Assembly (NCBI RefSeq): GCF_014648635.1
Contig: NZ_BMRM01000003.1
Location: forward strand, 248,001 to 312,000
Reading direction: 5' to 3'
Source of the DNA: Streptomyces cinerochromogenes
Lineage (GTDB): Bacteria > Actinomycetota > Actinomycetes > Streptomycetales > Streptomycetaceae
Length of the DNA: 64,000 nt
Shown here piece after piece: positions 32,466 to 45,600 of the stretch. Positions within the stretch are counted from its first letter, which is position 1. The number at the start of each line of letters is the position of its first letter. Position numbers and translations under genes: made by a program. The notes beneath the pieces were generated by a model that was given only the letters and a program-made list of their open reading frames with translations, did not search any database and was not told the origin of the DNA.

Positions 32466-32601
32466 TCCTCGACTCCGTGACCGGTGTCAGCCTGACACAC
32501 GGTGCCGCGGGGGCAGGGGCCGGGTGCCCGTTGCGGGCCGGCGCGCCCGGCGTCCCGCACGAGCCGGTGCCGGTGTCCGGCCGCCCGGCGCCTCGTCGGT
32601 C

Positions 32602-33360
32602 TCAGCGCGCGCTCACGACCCGGATGTGCTCCCGGATCTCCCGCCGTACCGCCTCGGCGTGGTCGTCCAGGAAGAAGTGGCCGCCGGGGAAGATCCGCAT
32701 CCGGAAGGACGCCGAGGTGTGGCGTGCCCACAGTTCGACGTCGGCGGTGTCCGCGACGGGGTCCGCGTCTCCGGCCAGCGCGACGATCGGGCAACGCAAC
32801 GGCAGCGCCGACGGGTTGTGGTAGCGGTCGATGGCGCGGTAGTCGCCGCGCAGCGCCGGCAGCACCATGCCCAGCAGCGTCTCGTCGGCGAGGACCGTGG
32901 CGTTGGCGGCGTTCAGGTTCTTCAGCTCGGCCACCAGTTCCGCGTCGGTGGCGAGGTGCATGCGCCGGTCGCGGCGGAGCGAGGGCGCGCGCAGCCCCGA
33001 TGCGAACAGCCCCAGCGGAAGCACCCCGCGCCGTTCCAGCCGCAGCGCGACCTCGAACGCCACGGCGGCTCCCATGCTGTGGCCGAACAGGAGCAGCGGA
33101 CGGTCGGTCCAGGGCGTGAGTTCGGCCACGAGCCGGTCGGCGAGGGTGGGTATGTCCTCGATGCACGGCTCCGCCAGGCGGTCCTGTCGCCCGGGGTACT
33201 GGATCGCCAGTACGTCCGCGTGCGGCGACATCGCCTGGGAGAGCGGGCGGTAGTACGTGGCCGCGCCACCGGCGTGCGGGAAGCAGACCAGGCGGACGGC
33301 GGCTTCGGGTGCCGGGTGGAACCGCCGGATCCAGGCGCTCCTCATCGACGGTTCGGCCAC
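32602..33360 (-). CDS. Type II thioesterase, 252 aa
   Basis: This is a GrsT-type editing thioesterase. LVCFPHAGGAATYYRPLS is the oxyanion start, LLFGHSMGAAVAFEVALRL the nucleophile Ser motif, and FPGGHFFLDDHAEAV the catalytic His. It removes aberrant acyl groups from carrier proteins and would act on the adjacent megasynthases. The GTG at 33360 has AAGGGG 8 nt upstream; the frame is open to 33492 but that part is leader. The gene is divergent from the first megasynthase, and the 324-bp region between them holds promoter-like boxes for both directions. GHSMG here is the only such serine-hydrolase motif near the cluster and belongs to this gene, not to an acyltransferase. Confidence 0.93.
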   Translation of the reverse strand: MAEPSMRSAWIRRFHPAPEAAVRLVCFPHAGGAATYYRPLSQAMSPHADVLAIQYPGRQDRLAEPCIEDIPTLADRLVAELTPWTDRPLLLFGHSMGAAVAFEVALRLERRGVLPLGLFASGLRAPSLRRDRRMHLATDAELVAELKNLNAANATVLADETLLGMVLPALRGDYRAIDRYHNPSALPLRCPIVALAGDADPVADTADVELWARHTSASFRMRIFPGGHFFLDDHAEAVRREIREHIRVVSAR

Positions 33361-33490
33361 GGTCTGTTCCCCTTCGTTGTGCGAGCGCCGCCTCGCCGTG
33401 ACATCGGCCACGGAAATCGCGCCCGCGACGGCGGCCACGACGCCAACCACGGGGCCCTCGCCCTGCGGAGACGTGCGTACGGCGACGGTC

Positions 33491-33496
33491 ACCCTA
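33491..33496 (-). promoter_or_regulatory. Candidate -10 box for the type II thioesterase
   Basis: TAGGGT on the minus strand, about 130 nt before the GTG at 33360. No clear -35. Confidence 0.3.
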
Positions 33497-33532
33497 GACG
33501 GTCCGGGGGGAGCGTCGCTTCCCGGCCATGGC

Positions 33533-33561
33533 TTGACTGTGCTGTGTACGACGTGTGAAAT
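33533..33561 (+). promoter_or_regulatory. Candidate promoter of the megasynthase operon
   Basis: TTGACT (33533-33538), a 17-bp spacer and TGAAAT (33556-33561) in a locally A/T-richer stretch. It implies a leader of roughly 115 nt before the GTG at 33685. Confidence 0.4.
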
Positions 33562-33684
33562 ATTGGCCGAGCCGTCAACAGCAGGGGGATGCGTTCACCT
33601 CGTAGTGAGCGATACCGGTGCAGGTGGTTTCACCTTCAATGGCCAGAAAGACGGTCGTCGGGACTCCGTGAAGAGGGCGCCGGC

Positions 33685-36600
33685 GTGCGGGGGGCGGACC
33701 ACTTCACGATGCTTGAGCAGCGCCATGCAGTCATTCGTCCTGCGGCCGCGTCCGACCTCCCTCGCCTCATGGAACTCGAGGAACTGTGCTGGGCCGAGGG
33801 ATTGCGGGTCTCCCGGGACATCGTCGAGCGCCGAATAACCGTCCATCCCGCCGGGCAATTCGTCGTGGAGACCGGTGGCGGCGTATGGGGGGTCATCTAC
33901 TCGCAGCGCGTCGCCGACATCGGCGCGCTGGACTCCGTACGGTTCGACACCGCGGACCGGCTGCACCGTGCGGACGGCGCGGTCGCGCACGTGCTCTCGC
34001 TGAACATCGACCCCCGTATGCAGAGCCTCGGCTACGGTGACGCCCTCCTGGAACACCTTCTGACGTGGTGTCACGAGGAGGCGGGGGTCCGCACGGCGGT
34101 CGGCGTCACCCGCTGCCACGACTTCGAGCGCCATCCCGGATGGGAACTCTCCGCATACATCAACGCGCGTAGTGCACAGGGCCGTTGCCTCGACACCGTG
34201 CTGCGGATGCACCAGCTGCACGGCGCCGAGATCCTCCGGCTGGTGCCGGACTACCGCCCGGCCGACGCGGCGAACCGGGGACACGGCGTCCTGGTCGCCT
34301 ACGACCTCGGCAGCCGCCGGGAACGGGTCCGGAAACTGGAACGGACCGCAACGGAAAAGGGCGCCGACATTCCCCCGCCCGATCAGCTGGCCGGCGAACT
34401 GGAGGAATTCCTCGCGGAAACGGCGGACATCGCGCCGTCGGACCGGTCCGCGGGCCTCCTGCTGGAAAGCCCCCTCTTCGAGCTGGGAATCGATTCGGCG
34501 AGCCTTCTCGACCTCCAGGACCGCATCGAGGGCCGGTACGGCATTCAACTGGGTTCACTGTTCTTCTTCGAGTGCAACACCGGCTCGAAGATCGTGGACT
34601 ATCTCGCGGGCCTGCGGGAGGAGCACCCTTCGGTACAGACCGGCCTGCCCGGCACACCGGCGCCGGACGGGCAGGACATCGCGATCGTCGGCATGGCCTG
34701 CCGGCTGCCCGGAGGCATCGAGCACTACACCGAGCTGTGGCGCCTCCTCGCGGAGCGCGGCTCGGCCGTGGGACCGCTGCCCGACGGCCGCTGGCAGTGG
34801 CCCGAGGGCATCGGCCCCGACACCCACCCGGGCATCGACCGGGGCGGGTTCGTCACGGACGCGGACCGCTTCGAGGCCGGGCTGTTCCGGATCACGCCGA
34901 ACGAGGCCCGGCGCATGGACCCCCAGCAGCGCTGGATGCTGGAGCTGAGCTGGGCCTGCCTGGAGGACGCCGGGCAGGCGCCGAGCGCCGTCGCGGGCGC
35001 CCCGATCGGCGTGTTCATCGGGGCCAGCGGCTCGGACTACCAGCGCGTCATGGACACCCGGCGACTGCCGGTGCGCGCGCACGGCGGACTGGCCACCTCC
35101 ATGGCCATCATCGCCAACCGGGTCTCCTACTTCTTCGACCTGCGCGGACCGAGCATCCAGGTGGACACCGCCTGCTCCAGCTCCCTGGTCGCCGTCCACC
35201 AGGCCGTCCGGGCGCTGCGCGCCGGCGAGTGCGAGGCCGCCCTGGTCGGCGGGGTGAACGTGCTCTGCCATCCGGCGTCGAGCGTCGCCTACCACCAGGC
35301 CGGCATGCTGTCGCCGGACGGCCTGTGCAAGACCTTCGACGCGGGCGCCAACGGCTATGTGCGCTCCGAGGGCGGCGTGGTCATGCTGCTCAAGCCGCTG
35401 GCCGCCGCACTCGCGGACGGCGACCACGTGCACGCCGTGATCAGGGGCAGCGCCACCAACCACGGCGGCCAGGCGGGCGGACTGACCGTGCCCAGCGCGC
35501 CGATGCAGGCGAGTCTGGTCTCCGCGGCGCTCGCCGACGCGCGCGTGACGCCGGGCGAGGTGACGTACGTCGAGGCACACGGCACCGGCACCGCGCTCGG
35601 CGACCCGATCGAAGTCCAGGGCCTCACCCGCGCCTTCGCGGGCAGCACCACCCCGTGCGGGCTCGGCTCGGTCAAGACCAACCTCGGTCATCTCGAAGCC
35701 GCCGCGGGCATCACCGGGCTGCTGAAGATCGTCCTGTCCCTGCGGCACGGGCAACTGCCCGCGTCCCTCCACTACGAACGCCTCAACCCCAAGATCGCCC
35801 TCGACGGGACGCCGTTCTCCGTCGTCGACCGGCTCCGCGACTGGCCGGCCGCGGCGGATGGCGTGCGCGTCGCCGGAGTGAGCAGCTTCGGTTCCGGCGG
35901 CAGCAACGCCCACGTCATCGTCGCGGAGCCCCCGGCACCCGCGCCCCGCCCCGACACCGCCGGCACGGCCCACGCGCCGGTGGCGGTCGTCCTGTCCGCG
36001 GAGAGCGACGAACTCCTCGTACGCCAGGCCGAGTCGCTCCTCGCCCACCTCCGCACCACGCGACCCGGGCCCGCCGAGCTGCGGGACCTGGCCCACACGC
36101 TCCAGGCCGGCCGGGAACCCCTCACCGAGCGACTGGCGCTGCTCGCCTCCGACGCCGCGGAACTCGAAACCCTGCTCGCCCGCGTGGTCTCCGGCGAAGG
36201 GGTGGCGGCGCCCGCCGGTTTCCGCGGCCGGGCCAGGCGTACCGGCCGTGCCACCGCCCCGAGCCCGGCCGGGCGCGACGCGGCCCGGTCGGCCGAGGCC
36301 TGGGTGCACGGCGCGGCCGTCGACTGGTCCCCGCTGTACCCGGACGGCGCCCGGCCCCGTCGGACCCCCCTGCCGACGCACGTCTTCGCCCGGACCCGCT
36401 ACTGGCTGGACCCCGAGGAGGCCGCGCGCCCGGCGGGCGGCCACCCGCTGCTGCACTCCGCGGTGACCGGTGAGGACGGGGAGCGGACGCACCGGTCCGT
36501 CTTCACCCGGCAGGACTTCTTCCTGCGCGACCACCGCGTCCGGGACGAACCGGTCCTGCCCGCCGCCGCCTACCTGGAACTCGCGCGCGAGGCCGTCCAC

Positions 36601-39600
36601 CGAGCGCTCCCGACCTCGGCCACCCCGGCCGACGCCACGCACGTACGCCTGGACGACGTGGTCTGGCCGCGTCCGGTCGTCGTCGGCGACGCACCGCGCA
36701 CCGTCCACACCACCGTGGCGTACGAGGGCGACGGCCGGGTCGCCTTCGCGATCCGCACCCCCGGGCCCCAGGGCACGACGGACACGGTGACGCACGCACG
36801 CGGACGAGGTTCCCGCGCCGTGAGCGCCCACGACCCGCTGGACCTGGCGGCCCTGACGGCCCGCACGGACACGGCGGTGCTCGGCGCGGACGAGTGCTAC
36901 GACGCCCTGCGCGCCGCCGGGCTGGACTACGGCCCCGCCCACCGGACGCTGCGCGAGGTGCGGCTGGGGGAGCGGGAGACGCTGGCGACCCTGGTCGTAC
37001 CCGACTGCGTGGCGGCGACCGCCGGCGACTACGTGCTGCACCCCAGCGTGCTCGACGGCGCACTCCAGGCGGTGTACGCGCCGGAGATCCACGCCGCCGG
37101 GCCCGACGCGGACGGGCGGACGCCCGCGTGGAAGGCGCCGCTGCCGTTCGCCCTCGACTCCCTGGAGGTACGGGGCACCACTCCCGCCACCGCGTACGCG
37201 TGGGTGCGCGAGGCCGCCGGCTCCTCGGACGGCGTGCGGCGCTGGGACATCGACCTCTGTGACGGCCACGGCCGGGTGTTCGCGGCGCTGCGCGGCTACT
37301 GCGCGCGCCGCCGCCCGGATGCCGCACCGCGGGCCACGGAGCGGGCACCGCGGGCCACCGAGCGGGTCACGCTGCTCCGGCCGACGTGGAACGAGCGCGC
37401 CGCCGCCCGCGGCCGGGGCCTCCGCTACACCGCGCGCATAGCGCTGGCCTGCGGCTTCGACGAACGCCTGGCGGAACTCCGTACGCTCGCCCCGCACATC
37501 ACGTTCCTCGACCCGGCCGAACGGGAGACCGGAGCTGTGCCGGAGACCGGAGCCGTCTCGGAGACCGGGGCCGTGCCGGACGCCTCGGCCGGCCCGTCGA
37601 CCGGGCCCGAACAAGCCGTCTCGGCCCGGGCGATCCAGTTGTTCCAGGCGCTCAAGGGCATCCTGCTGGGCAGGCCCGCCGGCCCGGTACTCGTGCAGGT
37701 ACTGGTGCCGGCCGACGACACCGGGCGCCTGCACGAGGCGCTGAACGGACTGCTGCGGACGGCGCACCGGGAGAACCCCGCTCTGGTGGGCCAGCTCGTG
37801 TCCGTGCCCGCGGAGGCCACGGCGGCCGCCCTGGCCGCGGCACTGGACGACGACAGCCATGCCCCCGGGGACCAGCGGGTGCGCCACGAGGGCGGACGAC
37901 GGCACGTCCTCGGCTGGGAGCCCCTGGCCGCGCGGCCGGCGGACGGCACCGCGGACGTCCCGTGGCGGGAGCGGGGCGTGTACCTCGTCACCGGCGGCGC
38001 GGGCGGCCTGGGCCTCGTGTTTGCCGCGGAGATCGCCCGCCGGGCCCCCGGCGCGGTGCTGTGCCTGACCGGCCGCTCCCCGCTCACGGCGGACACGGAG
38101 GCGCGCATCGCGGCGCTGCGCGACACCGGCGCGACCGTCGAGTACCACGAACTGGACGCCGCCGACCGGCAGGGCACCCGCGACCTCGTCACCGGCCTCG
38201 TGCGCCGCTTCGGCGGCCTGCACGGGGTGCTGCACTGCGCGGGCGTGCTCTCCGACGCCTTCCTGCTCAAGAAGTCGGCGGCGGAGTTCGGCCGGGTCCT
38301 GCGCCCGAAGCTGGACGGTACGGTCAGCCTGGACGAGGCCACCCAGGACACGGAACTGGACTTCTTCGTCCTGTTCTCGTCGATCATGGGCACGACCGGC
38401 AACGTCGGCCAGGCCGACTACGCCGTGGCCAACGCCTTCCTCGACGCCTTCGCCCACCGCCGGGACGAACTGGTCCGGGCCGGCTCCCGCAGCGGCCGAA
38501 CCGTCGCCATCGGCTGGCCGCTGTGGGAGAGCGGGGGCATGGGCGCCGACGACACCACACGCGAGGCGCTCCGGACGCGCACCGGCCTCGCGCCGATGAC
38601 GACCTCGGCCGGTGTGGCGGCCTTCCACCACGCCCTCGCGTCGGGCGAGCCGCAGGTGCTCGTCGGAGCAGGGGACGAAACGGCACTCCGCGCCCTGATC
38701 GACGGCGCGCCCGGGACCGACCGTGCCGGGACCGATGCCGCACTCGATGCCGTACCCGAGCAGGCCGAGGCCTCCGCGGGCGGCCCCCGCCCCGAACTCA
38801 CCGACGACACCCTCGGACTGCTCAGGCAGACGCTGGCCCGTGTCACCGGACTGGCCGCGGAGGGGCTCGACGCGGACGAACTCCTCGGCGCCTACGGGAT
38901 GGACTCCATCCTGGCGACCGAGCTGACCGCCGCGCTGGAGTCCACCTTCGGCCCGCTGCCCAAGACGCTGATGTTCGAGTACCACACGCTGTCCGAGCTG
39001 GCCGGCTACTTCGTCGAGCGGCACCGGCCCGTCCTGGAGCGGACGTTCGCCCCCTCCGGCGCGACCGGTGGAGCCGCTCGCGAGCCGCTGCCCGCCGCGC
39101 CGGACCGGACGGCCGTACCCGTACCCGTACCCGCACCCGTGCCCGACTCCGCACGGCCGGCGCCGTCCGCCCTGGACATCGCGATCATCGGGGTGTCCGG
39201 CCGTTACCCCGGAGCCCGCGACCTGAGCGAGTTCTGGCAGAACCTGCGTGACGGCCGCGACTGCGTCGTGGAGGTGCCCCGGGACCGCTGGGACTGGCGC
39301 GCGTACTACAGCGAGGACCGCACCCGGCCCGGGCGCCACTACAGCAAGTGGGGCGGCTTCATCGCCGAGGTCGACCGCTTCGACCCGCTGTTCTTCAACA
39401 TCTCGCCCTACGAGGCCGACTTCCTGGACCCGCAGGAGCGACTCTTCCTGGAGCACGCCTGGGCGGCCCTGGAGGACGCCGGGCACACCCGTGAGGACCT
39501 GCGGCGCATCGACGGGCAGGTCGGCGTCTACGCGGGTGCCATGTGGAACCAGTACCAACTGCTGTTCCGGAACGGCGCCAACCCGAGCGCGGTCGGCAGC

Positions 39601-42600
39601 AGCTTCGCCAGCGTCGCCAACCGCGTCTCCTACGTGATGAACCTCCACGGCCCGAGCATGACCGTGGACACGATGTGCTCCAGTTCGCTGACCGCGCTGG
39701 AGCTGGCCTGCCGGGACCTGCGGGACGGCCGCACCCGGCTGGCGTTCGCGGGCGGGGTCAACGTCACCGTCCACCCCAACAAGTACCTGAGCCTGAGCGC
39801 GGGCCAGTTCATCTCCGGCAAGGGCCACTGCGAGAGCTTCGGCATCGGCGGGGACGGCTACATACCGGGCGAGGGCGTGGGCGTCGTCGTCCTGAAGCCG
39901 CTGCGCGACGCCGAACGCGACGGCGACCACGTCTACGGCGTCATCAAGGGCATCGGCATCTCCCACGGCGGCCGTACCAACGGCTACACCGTGCCCAACC
40001 CGCGAGCCCAGAGGTCGGCCGTCGCCGACGCGCTGCGCGAGGCCGGTGCCGACCCCCGCGCCGTCAGCTACGTCGAGGCGCACGGCACCGGCACCAGACT
40101 GGGCGACCCCATCGAGATCGCCGGGCTCGGCCAGGCCTTCGGCGAGACGACCGAGCGGCAGTCCTGCCTGCTCGGCTCGGTGAAGTCGAACATCGGGCAC
40201 TGCGAGAGCGCGGCGGGCATCGCCGGACTCACCAAGGTCCTGCTGCAACTGGAACACGGCGAGATCGCGCCCTCACTGCACTCCCGCACGCTCAACCCCG
40301 GCATCGACTTCGCCGCGACCCCGTTCGTCGTCAACCAGGAACTGCGCCCGTGGGAACGGCCCGTCGTCGACGGCCGCACCCGGCCCCGGCTCGCCGGCGT
40401 CTCGTCGTTCGGGGCGGGCGGTTCCAACGCCCATGTGCTGGTGGAGGAGTACTCCGACCGGCGCCCGGCACCGCTCTCCGGACAGCCCCTGCTGTTCCCG
40501 CTGTCCGCCAGGGACGCGGACCGGCTGCGCGCCTACGCGGGCCGGCTGCTGCGATTCGTCCGCGAGAAGCTCGATCACGAGCGGCTCGTGGGTGAGAAGG
40601 CCGTACAGGAGCAGGAGGCCGGCTCCGGTACGGCCCTGCCCGCGGACCTGGCGTACACCCTCCAGGTCGGGCGCGAGGCCATGGACGAGCGCCTCGCGGT
40701 CGTGGCCGACACCTGGGCTTCGCTCGCCGACAAGCTGGAGCGTCATCTCGCGGGCGACACCCGCATCGAGGGCGTCGTCACCGGCAACGCCAAGCGCGAC
40801 CGCGACACCCTCGCGTCCCTGCTGCCCGCCGACGAACTCACCGAGACCACACGGCGGTTGCTGGAACAGGGCCGACTCGACCGCCTGGCCGGCCTCTGGG
40901 TGCGCGGCGCGTCCGTCGACTGGCGCGCCCCGCACCGCCCGGTCACACCGCGCCGGATCAGCGCACCGACGTACCCCTTCGCCCGGGAACGGCACTGGGT
41001 ACCGGAGGAACTCGCGGCGAACGCGAACGCGAGCGTGAACGCGAATGCGACCGCGACCGTGAATGCGACCGCGTCCGCGCCCGGCGCCGGCACCGCCGGA
41101 CCGGCCCGCGGTGAGATCCGTTTCCTCGCCAAGCAGTGGCGCCCGGCACCGTACCCCGCCCCGCAGCCGGGTGACGCGGCCCGCTCCGTCGTCATCCTGC
41201 ACGACGTCGCCACCGCGCCCCTGGCCGCCGCGCTGGCCCGGCTCTGCCCCGGCGCCACCCTGCTGCGGACGGGGCCCGGCGCCGAGCGACTGCCGGCCGG
41301 CCGGGCCGAGGAGTGCACCGCCTGGATCGACCTCACCGGCCTGTCCGGGCCCGACCGGCCCGACGAGCCGATCGCCCTGCTGCAGACGCTGCTCACCGCC
41401 AAGGCGGCGCGCGACCTGCGGCTGCTCTACGTGACCCAGGGCCTGGAGGCCCACCCCCGCACCCGGCCCGACCTGGCCGGCGCCGCGCGCGCCGGGCTCT
41501 ACCGGATGCTCGGCAGCGAGTACGGCGGCCTCCACTCCCGCCATGCCGACCTGGATCCCGCGGTGACCGACGACGAACGGCTGGCCGCCGTCGTCCGCCG
41601 CGAACTCGACGCGGCGGACGACACGGTCGAGGTCTGCCACCGGGACGGCGTCCGCTACGCCCCCGTGCTCGCCGACCTCGCCCCGGCCGACGCCTCCGCC
41701 GACGCCTCCGCCGTCGGCTTCGCCGCCGACGAGGTGCTCCTGGTGACCGGCGGCACACGCGGCCTCGGCATGCTGTGCGCGCGGCACCTGGTGCGGCGGT
41801 ACGGCGTACGGCGGCTCGTGCTGACCGGCCGTGACCCGCTGCCCCCGCGCCACCTCTGGGACGACCCGGACGCCTGCGAGGGCGCCGTCCGCGACAAGAT
41901 CCGGGCGGTACGGGACCTGGAGGCCGACGGCGTCGAGGTGCGGGTGCTCGCGCTGCCGCTCGACCGGGCCGACGAGGTCGCGGCGGGCCTGCGCGCCGTG
42001 GAGGACACGATGGGCCCGATCGCCGGGGTGGTCCACGCGGCCGGACTGGTCGACACGGAGAACCCGGCGTTCATCCGGAAGTCCGTCGAGGGCATCGCCC
42101 GGGTCGTCTCTCCCAAGACCGACGGCACGCGCAACCTGCTGGCCGCGCTGGACGGCTCGTCCCCGCGGTTCGTGCTGCTGTTCTCCTCCGTCTCCGCCGC
42201 CGTGCCCACCCTGGGCGCCGGACAGAGCGACTACGCCATGGGCAACGCCTACCTGGACTACACGGCCCAGGCGCACGCGGGAGGCCTTCCGGTCACCAGC
42301 GTCCAGTGGCCCAGCTGGCGTGACACCGGATTCGGCGAGGTCACCAACCAGGCCTACACCGACACCGGCCTGCTCAGCATCACCGACGCCGAGGGACTGG
42401 CCCTCCTGGACGAGATCCTGACGTCCCGGCGTGCCCCGGTCGTCATGCCGTTGCTCGTCGACGCCGCCCGGTTCGACCCCGCCGCGCTGCTGAGCCCCAG
42501 GCGCCGCTCCGCCGCGGCTCCGGATCCCCGGCCCACCGCCCCCGCCGGTCGCGCCCCCGCCGCCGGTCCCGACCCTGCCGGCGACCGCGGGACCTCCGCA

Positions 42601-45600
42601 GCGGCCGAGCGGCTCATGGCGTTCCTCGGTGAGACCTTCGAGGCCGAACTCCGGCTGAGGCCCGGGGTTCTCGACCCGGGCACCTCGTACGCCGACTACG
42701 GCGCCGACTCGATCCTCCTGGCCCAGGTGCTGCAGCGGATCCGGCGACGCCTCGACGTCTCCCTCGACCCCTCGGCGCTCCTCGAACACTCCACGCTGCA
42801 CGCGTTGACCGCCTGGCTGCTCGACACGTTTCCGGCGGAGGTGGCCGAAGTGTTCGGTGCGGCCGGCGCATCCGGCGCATCCGGCACATCCGGCACATCC
42901 GGCACATCCGGCACATCCGGCACATCCGGTGCGGTCGGCACGTCCGGCGTGGCCGAGCCGGTCCACGGCACGGCCGAGTCCGCCTCCGGCGCGGCCTCGG
43001 AGCGGGACCCCGGGGTGCCGGGCACCGCGCCGCGTGTCCCGCTGGCACCGGCGCCGGCAGCCGCGCCCGTCACCCCGGAGCGGACGAGCACCGGTGAGCC
43101 CACCGGGTCCGCCGCGCCCGTCGCCGTCGTCGGCATGGCCTGCCGCCTGCCCGGCGCGCCCGACCTCGCCGCCTACTGGGACCTGCTGTCCGAGGGCAGG
43201 TCCGCCATCCGCCCGGTCCCCGACGACCGGTGGGGGAGGCCCGCCGGCTTCTCGGCCGGAGTCGTCGACGACGTGTACGGCTTCGACCCGGGCCACTTCA
43301 TGCTGCACCCCGAGGACGTACGGGCCATGGACCCGCAGGCGCTCGTGCTGCTGGAGGAGACCCTCAAGGCGATCCACCACGCGGGATACCGGCACGAGGA
43401 CCTCGACGGCAGCAACACCGGTGTGTACGTGGGGGCCCGCGGACGGGGCCGCGCGGAGGCCGGACTGCTGGACGCGGCCCGCAACCCGATCATGGCGGTC
43501 GGCCAGAACTACCTGGCGGCCAACATCTCCCAGTTCTTCAACTGGCAGGGCCCGGCCATGGTCCTGGACACCGCCTGCTCCTCCTCGCTGGTGGCCATGA
43601 AGCTGGCCACCGACGCCCTGGCGGCGGGCTCCGTCGACGTCGCCGTGGTGGCCGGCGTCAGCCTGCTGACCGACCCCTCGGACCACGAGCTGTTCCGGCG
43701 CCGCGGTCTGCTCCGCGAGGACGGCGCGTTCCACGTGTTCGACCGCCGCGCGGCCGGGGTCGTCCTCGGCGAGGGCGCCGGTGTGGTGGTCCTCAAACCG
43801 CTCGCCCGGGCGGAGCGGGACGGGGACACGGTGTACGCGGTGGTCGAGGGCATCGCCGTCAACAACGACGGACGTACCGCCGGCCCGGCCACGCCCAACC
43901 TCCAGGCCCAGCAGCAGGTGATGCGCGACGCGCTGCGCCGGGCGGGCCGCTCTCCCGGGCAACTGCCCTACCTGGAGACCAACGGCTCCGGCTCCCAGCT
44001 GACCGATCTGCTCGAACTCAAGGCCGTCCAGGCGGTGTACCGTGCCGCGGCGAGCGACACCGGCCCCGTGCTGCGCCTCGGCTCCATCAAGCCCAACATC
44101 GGGCATCCGCTGTGCGCGGAGGGCATCGCCGCGTTCATCAAGGTGGCGCTGATGGTGCACCACCAGCGCCTGGTGCCCTTCCTCTCGGGCCGGCAGCCGA
44201 TGGAGCACTTCGACCTCGACGCGGCCGGACTCGCCTTCCCCCGCCGGGCCGAGGCGGCCGACCTGCCGTACGCGGCGCTCAGCAGCTTCGCGGACGGCGG
44301 CACCAACGGGCACGTCGTCGTCGGCCGCCACAGCGCCCCTCCCGGCGCGGCACGCCGAGGACCGGTGGCCCTTCCTGACCTGAACCGCGCCGACGTCCGC
44401 ACGGCCGTTCCCGTCGCCGTCCCCCACGAGACCGTCCCCGTCGTCCCCCACGAGCCCGTTCCCGTCGCTCACCGCGAGCCCGTCCCCGTCGTCCCCCACG
44501 GCACCGTCCCCGCCGCGCACCACGACACCACCACCGTGTGGATCAGGCGCCTCCACCCCGCGCACCCGGTCCTGGACCACCACCGGGTCCACGGGCGCCG
44601 CCTGCTGCCCGGACTGGCCTGGATCGACCTGCTCTACCGGTGCTTCGCCGAGTCCGGCGAGGCAGTCGACGGGCTGGAGCTGCGCAACCTCACCATCCAC
44701 CGCCCGCTCGCGGTGGACGACACAGCCGTGGACCTCCGGATCGAGGCCCGCCGGGACACCGCGGAGAGCTGGCGTATCGAGGCCGGTGACGCCGCCGGGC
44801 CCTGCATCACCGCCGAGATGCACCGAGTGGCTCCCGTGGCGTACGACGAGCGCGCCCGGGTCCCCGAGGACGCCCCGTCCAGGAGCCTCGACGAGGTCTA
44901 CCGCGGCTACCGGAAGCTGGAACTGGTCCACTCGGGCCCGATGAAGGCCCACGGCACGGTCGCCGACGCCCCCGAGGCCCTCTGGGTGCGGGCCCGTGCG
45001 GGGGAGGGGGAGAGCCCTGAGGACCACCTCTTCCACCCGACGCTGATCGACGGCAGCGCGGTCGCGGCCACCGATGCCCTGGCCGGACCGTCCCGTGGCG
45101 AGTCACGCCTGTTCCTGCCGCTGTTCTACAAGTCCTTCCGGGCGTCCGGGCCCCTGCGGGACGCCTGTGTGACGCGGATCCGCCGGGACGCCGCCGACCT
45201 GCGGGCGGAACTCCTCACCTTCACCATGGAGTTCTTCGACGCCGACGGGCACAAGGTCGGCGAACTGGCCGAGTACACCGGCAAGGCGGTGCGCCGGGCC
45301 GGACACATCAACCCCGCCCGCGCAGGTGCCGACACGGCCCGGCAGCCCGCTGCCGCCACCACACGCCCGCCGGTGGAAGCCGACGGCCGCCCGGTCCTCG
45401 CCCTGGTCCGGTCCGTGGTCGCCGAACTGCTCGGCGTCCCCGCGGACCAGGTCTCCGCGACCACGAGCTACTACGAGCTGGGCCTGGACTCCGCGAAACT
45501 GCTCCGGGCGGCGACCCGCCTGGAGGAGGCGCTGGGCACACCGCTCTCCCCGACGCTGCTGTTCGAACACCCCACGGTCGCCGAGCTGGCCCGGCACCTC

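Larger units (their letters stand above)
33361..33684. other. Divergent control region of the biosynthetic cluster
   Basis: The region separates the thioesterase and megasynthase starts and has no gene. Plus strand: TTGACT-17 bp-TGAAAT at 33533-33561. Minus strand: TAGGGT at 33496-33491. Confidence 0.5.

Noticed and set aside
32602-33360. GHSMG motif considered as a possible discrete acyltransferase
   Set aside because: Order and size fit a type II thioesterase with a C-terminal GGHFFL His motif. An AT would be larger and have its downstream substrate motif.
34555-45036. Two very long minus-strand open frames opposite the first megasynthase
   Set aside because: Same cause: stop-poor antisense frames in GC-rich coding DNA. 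No ribosome site or domain.
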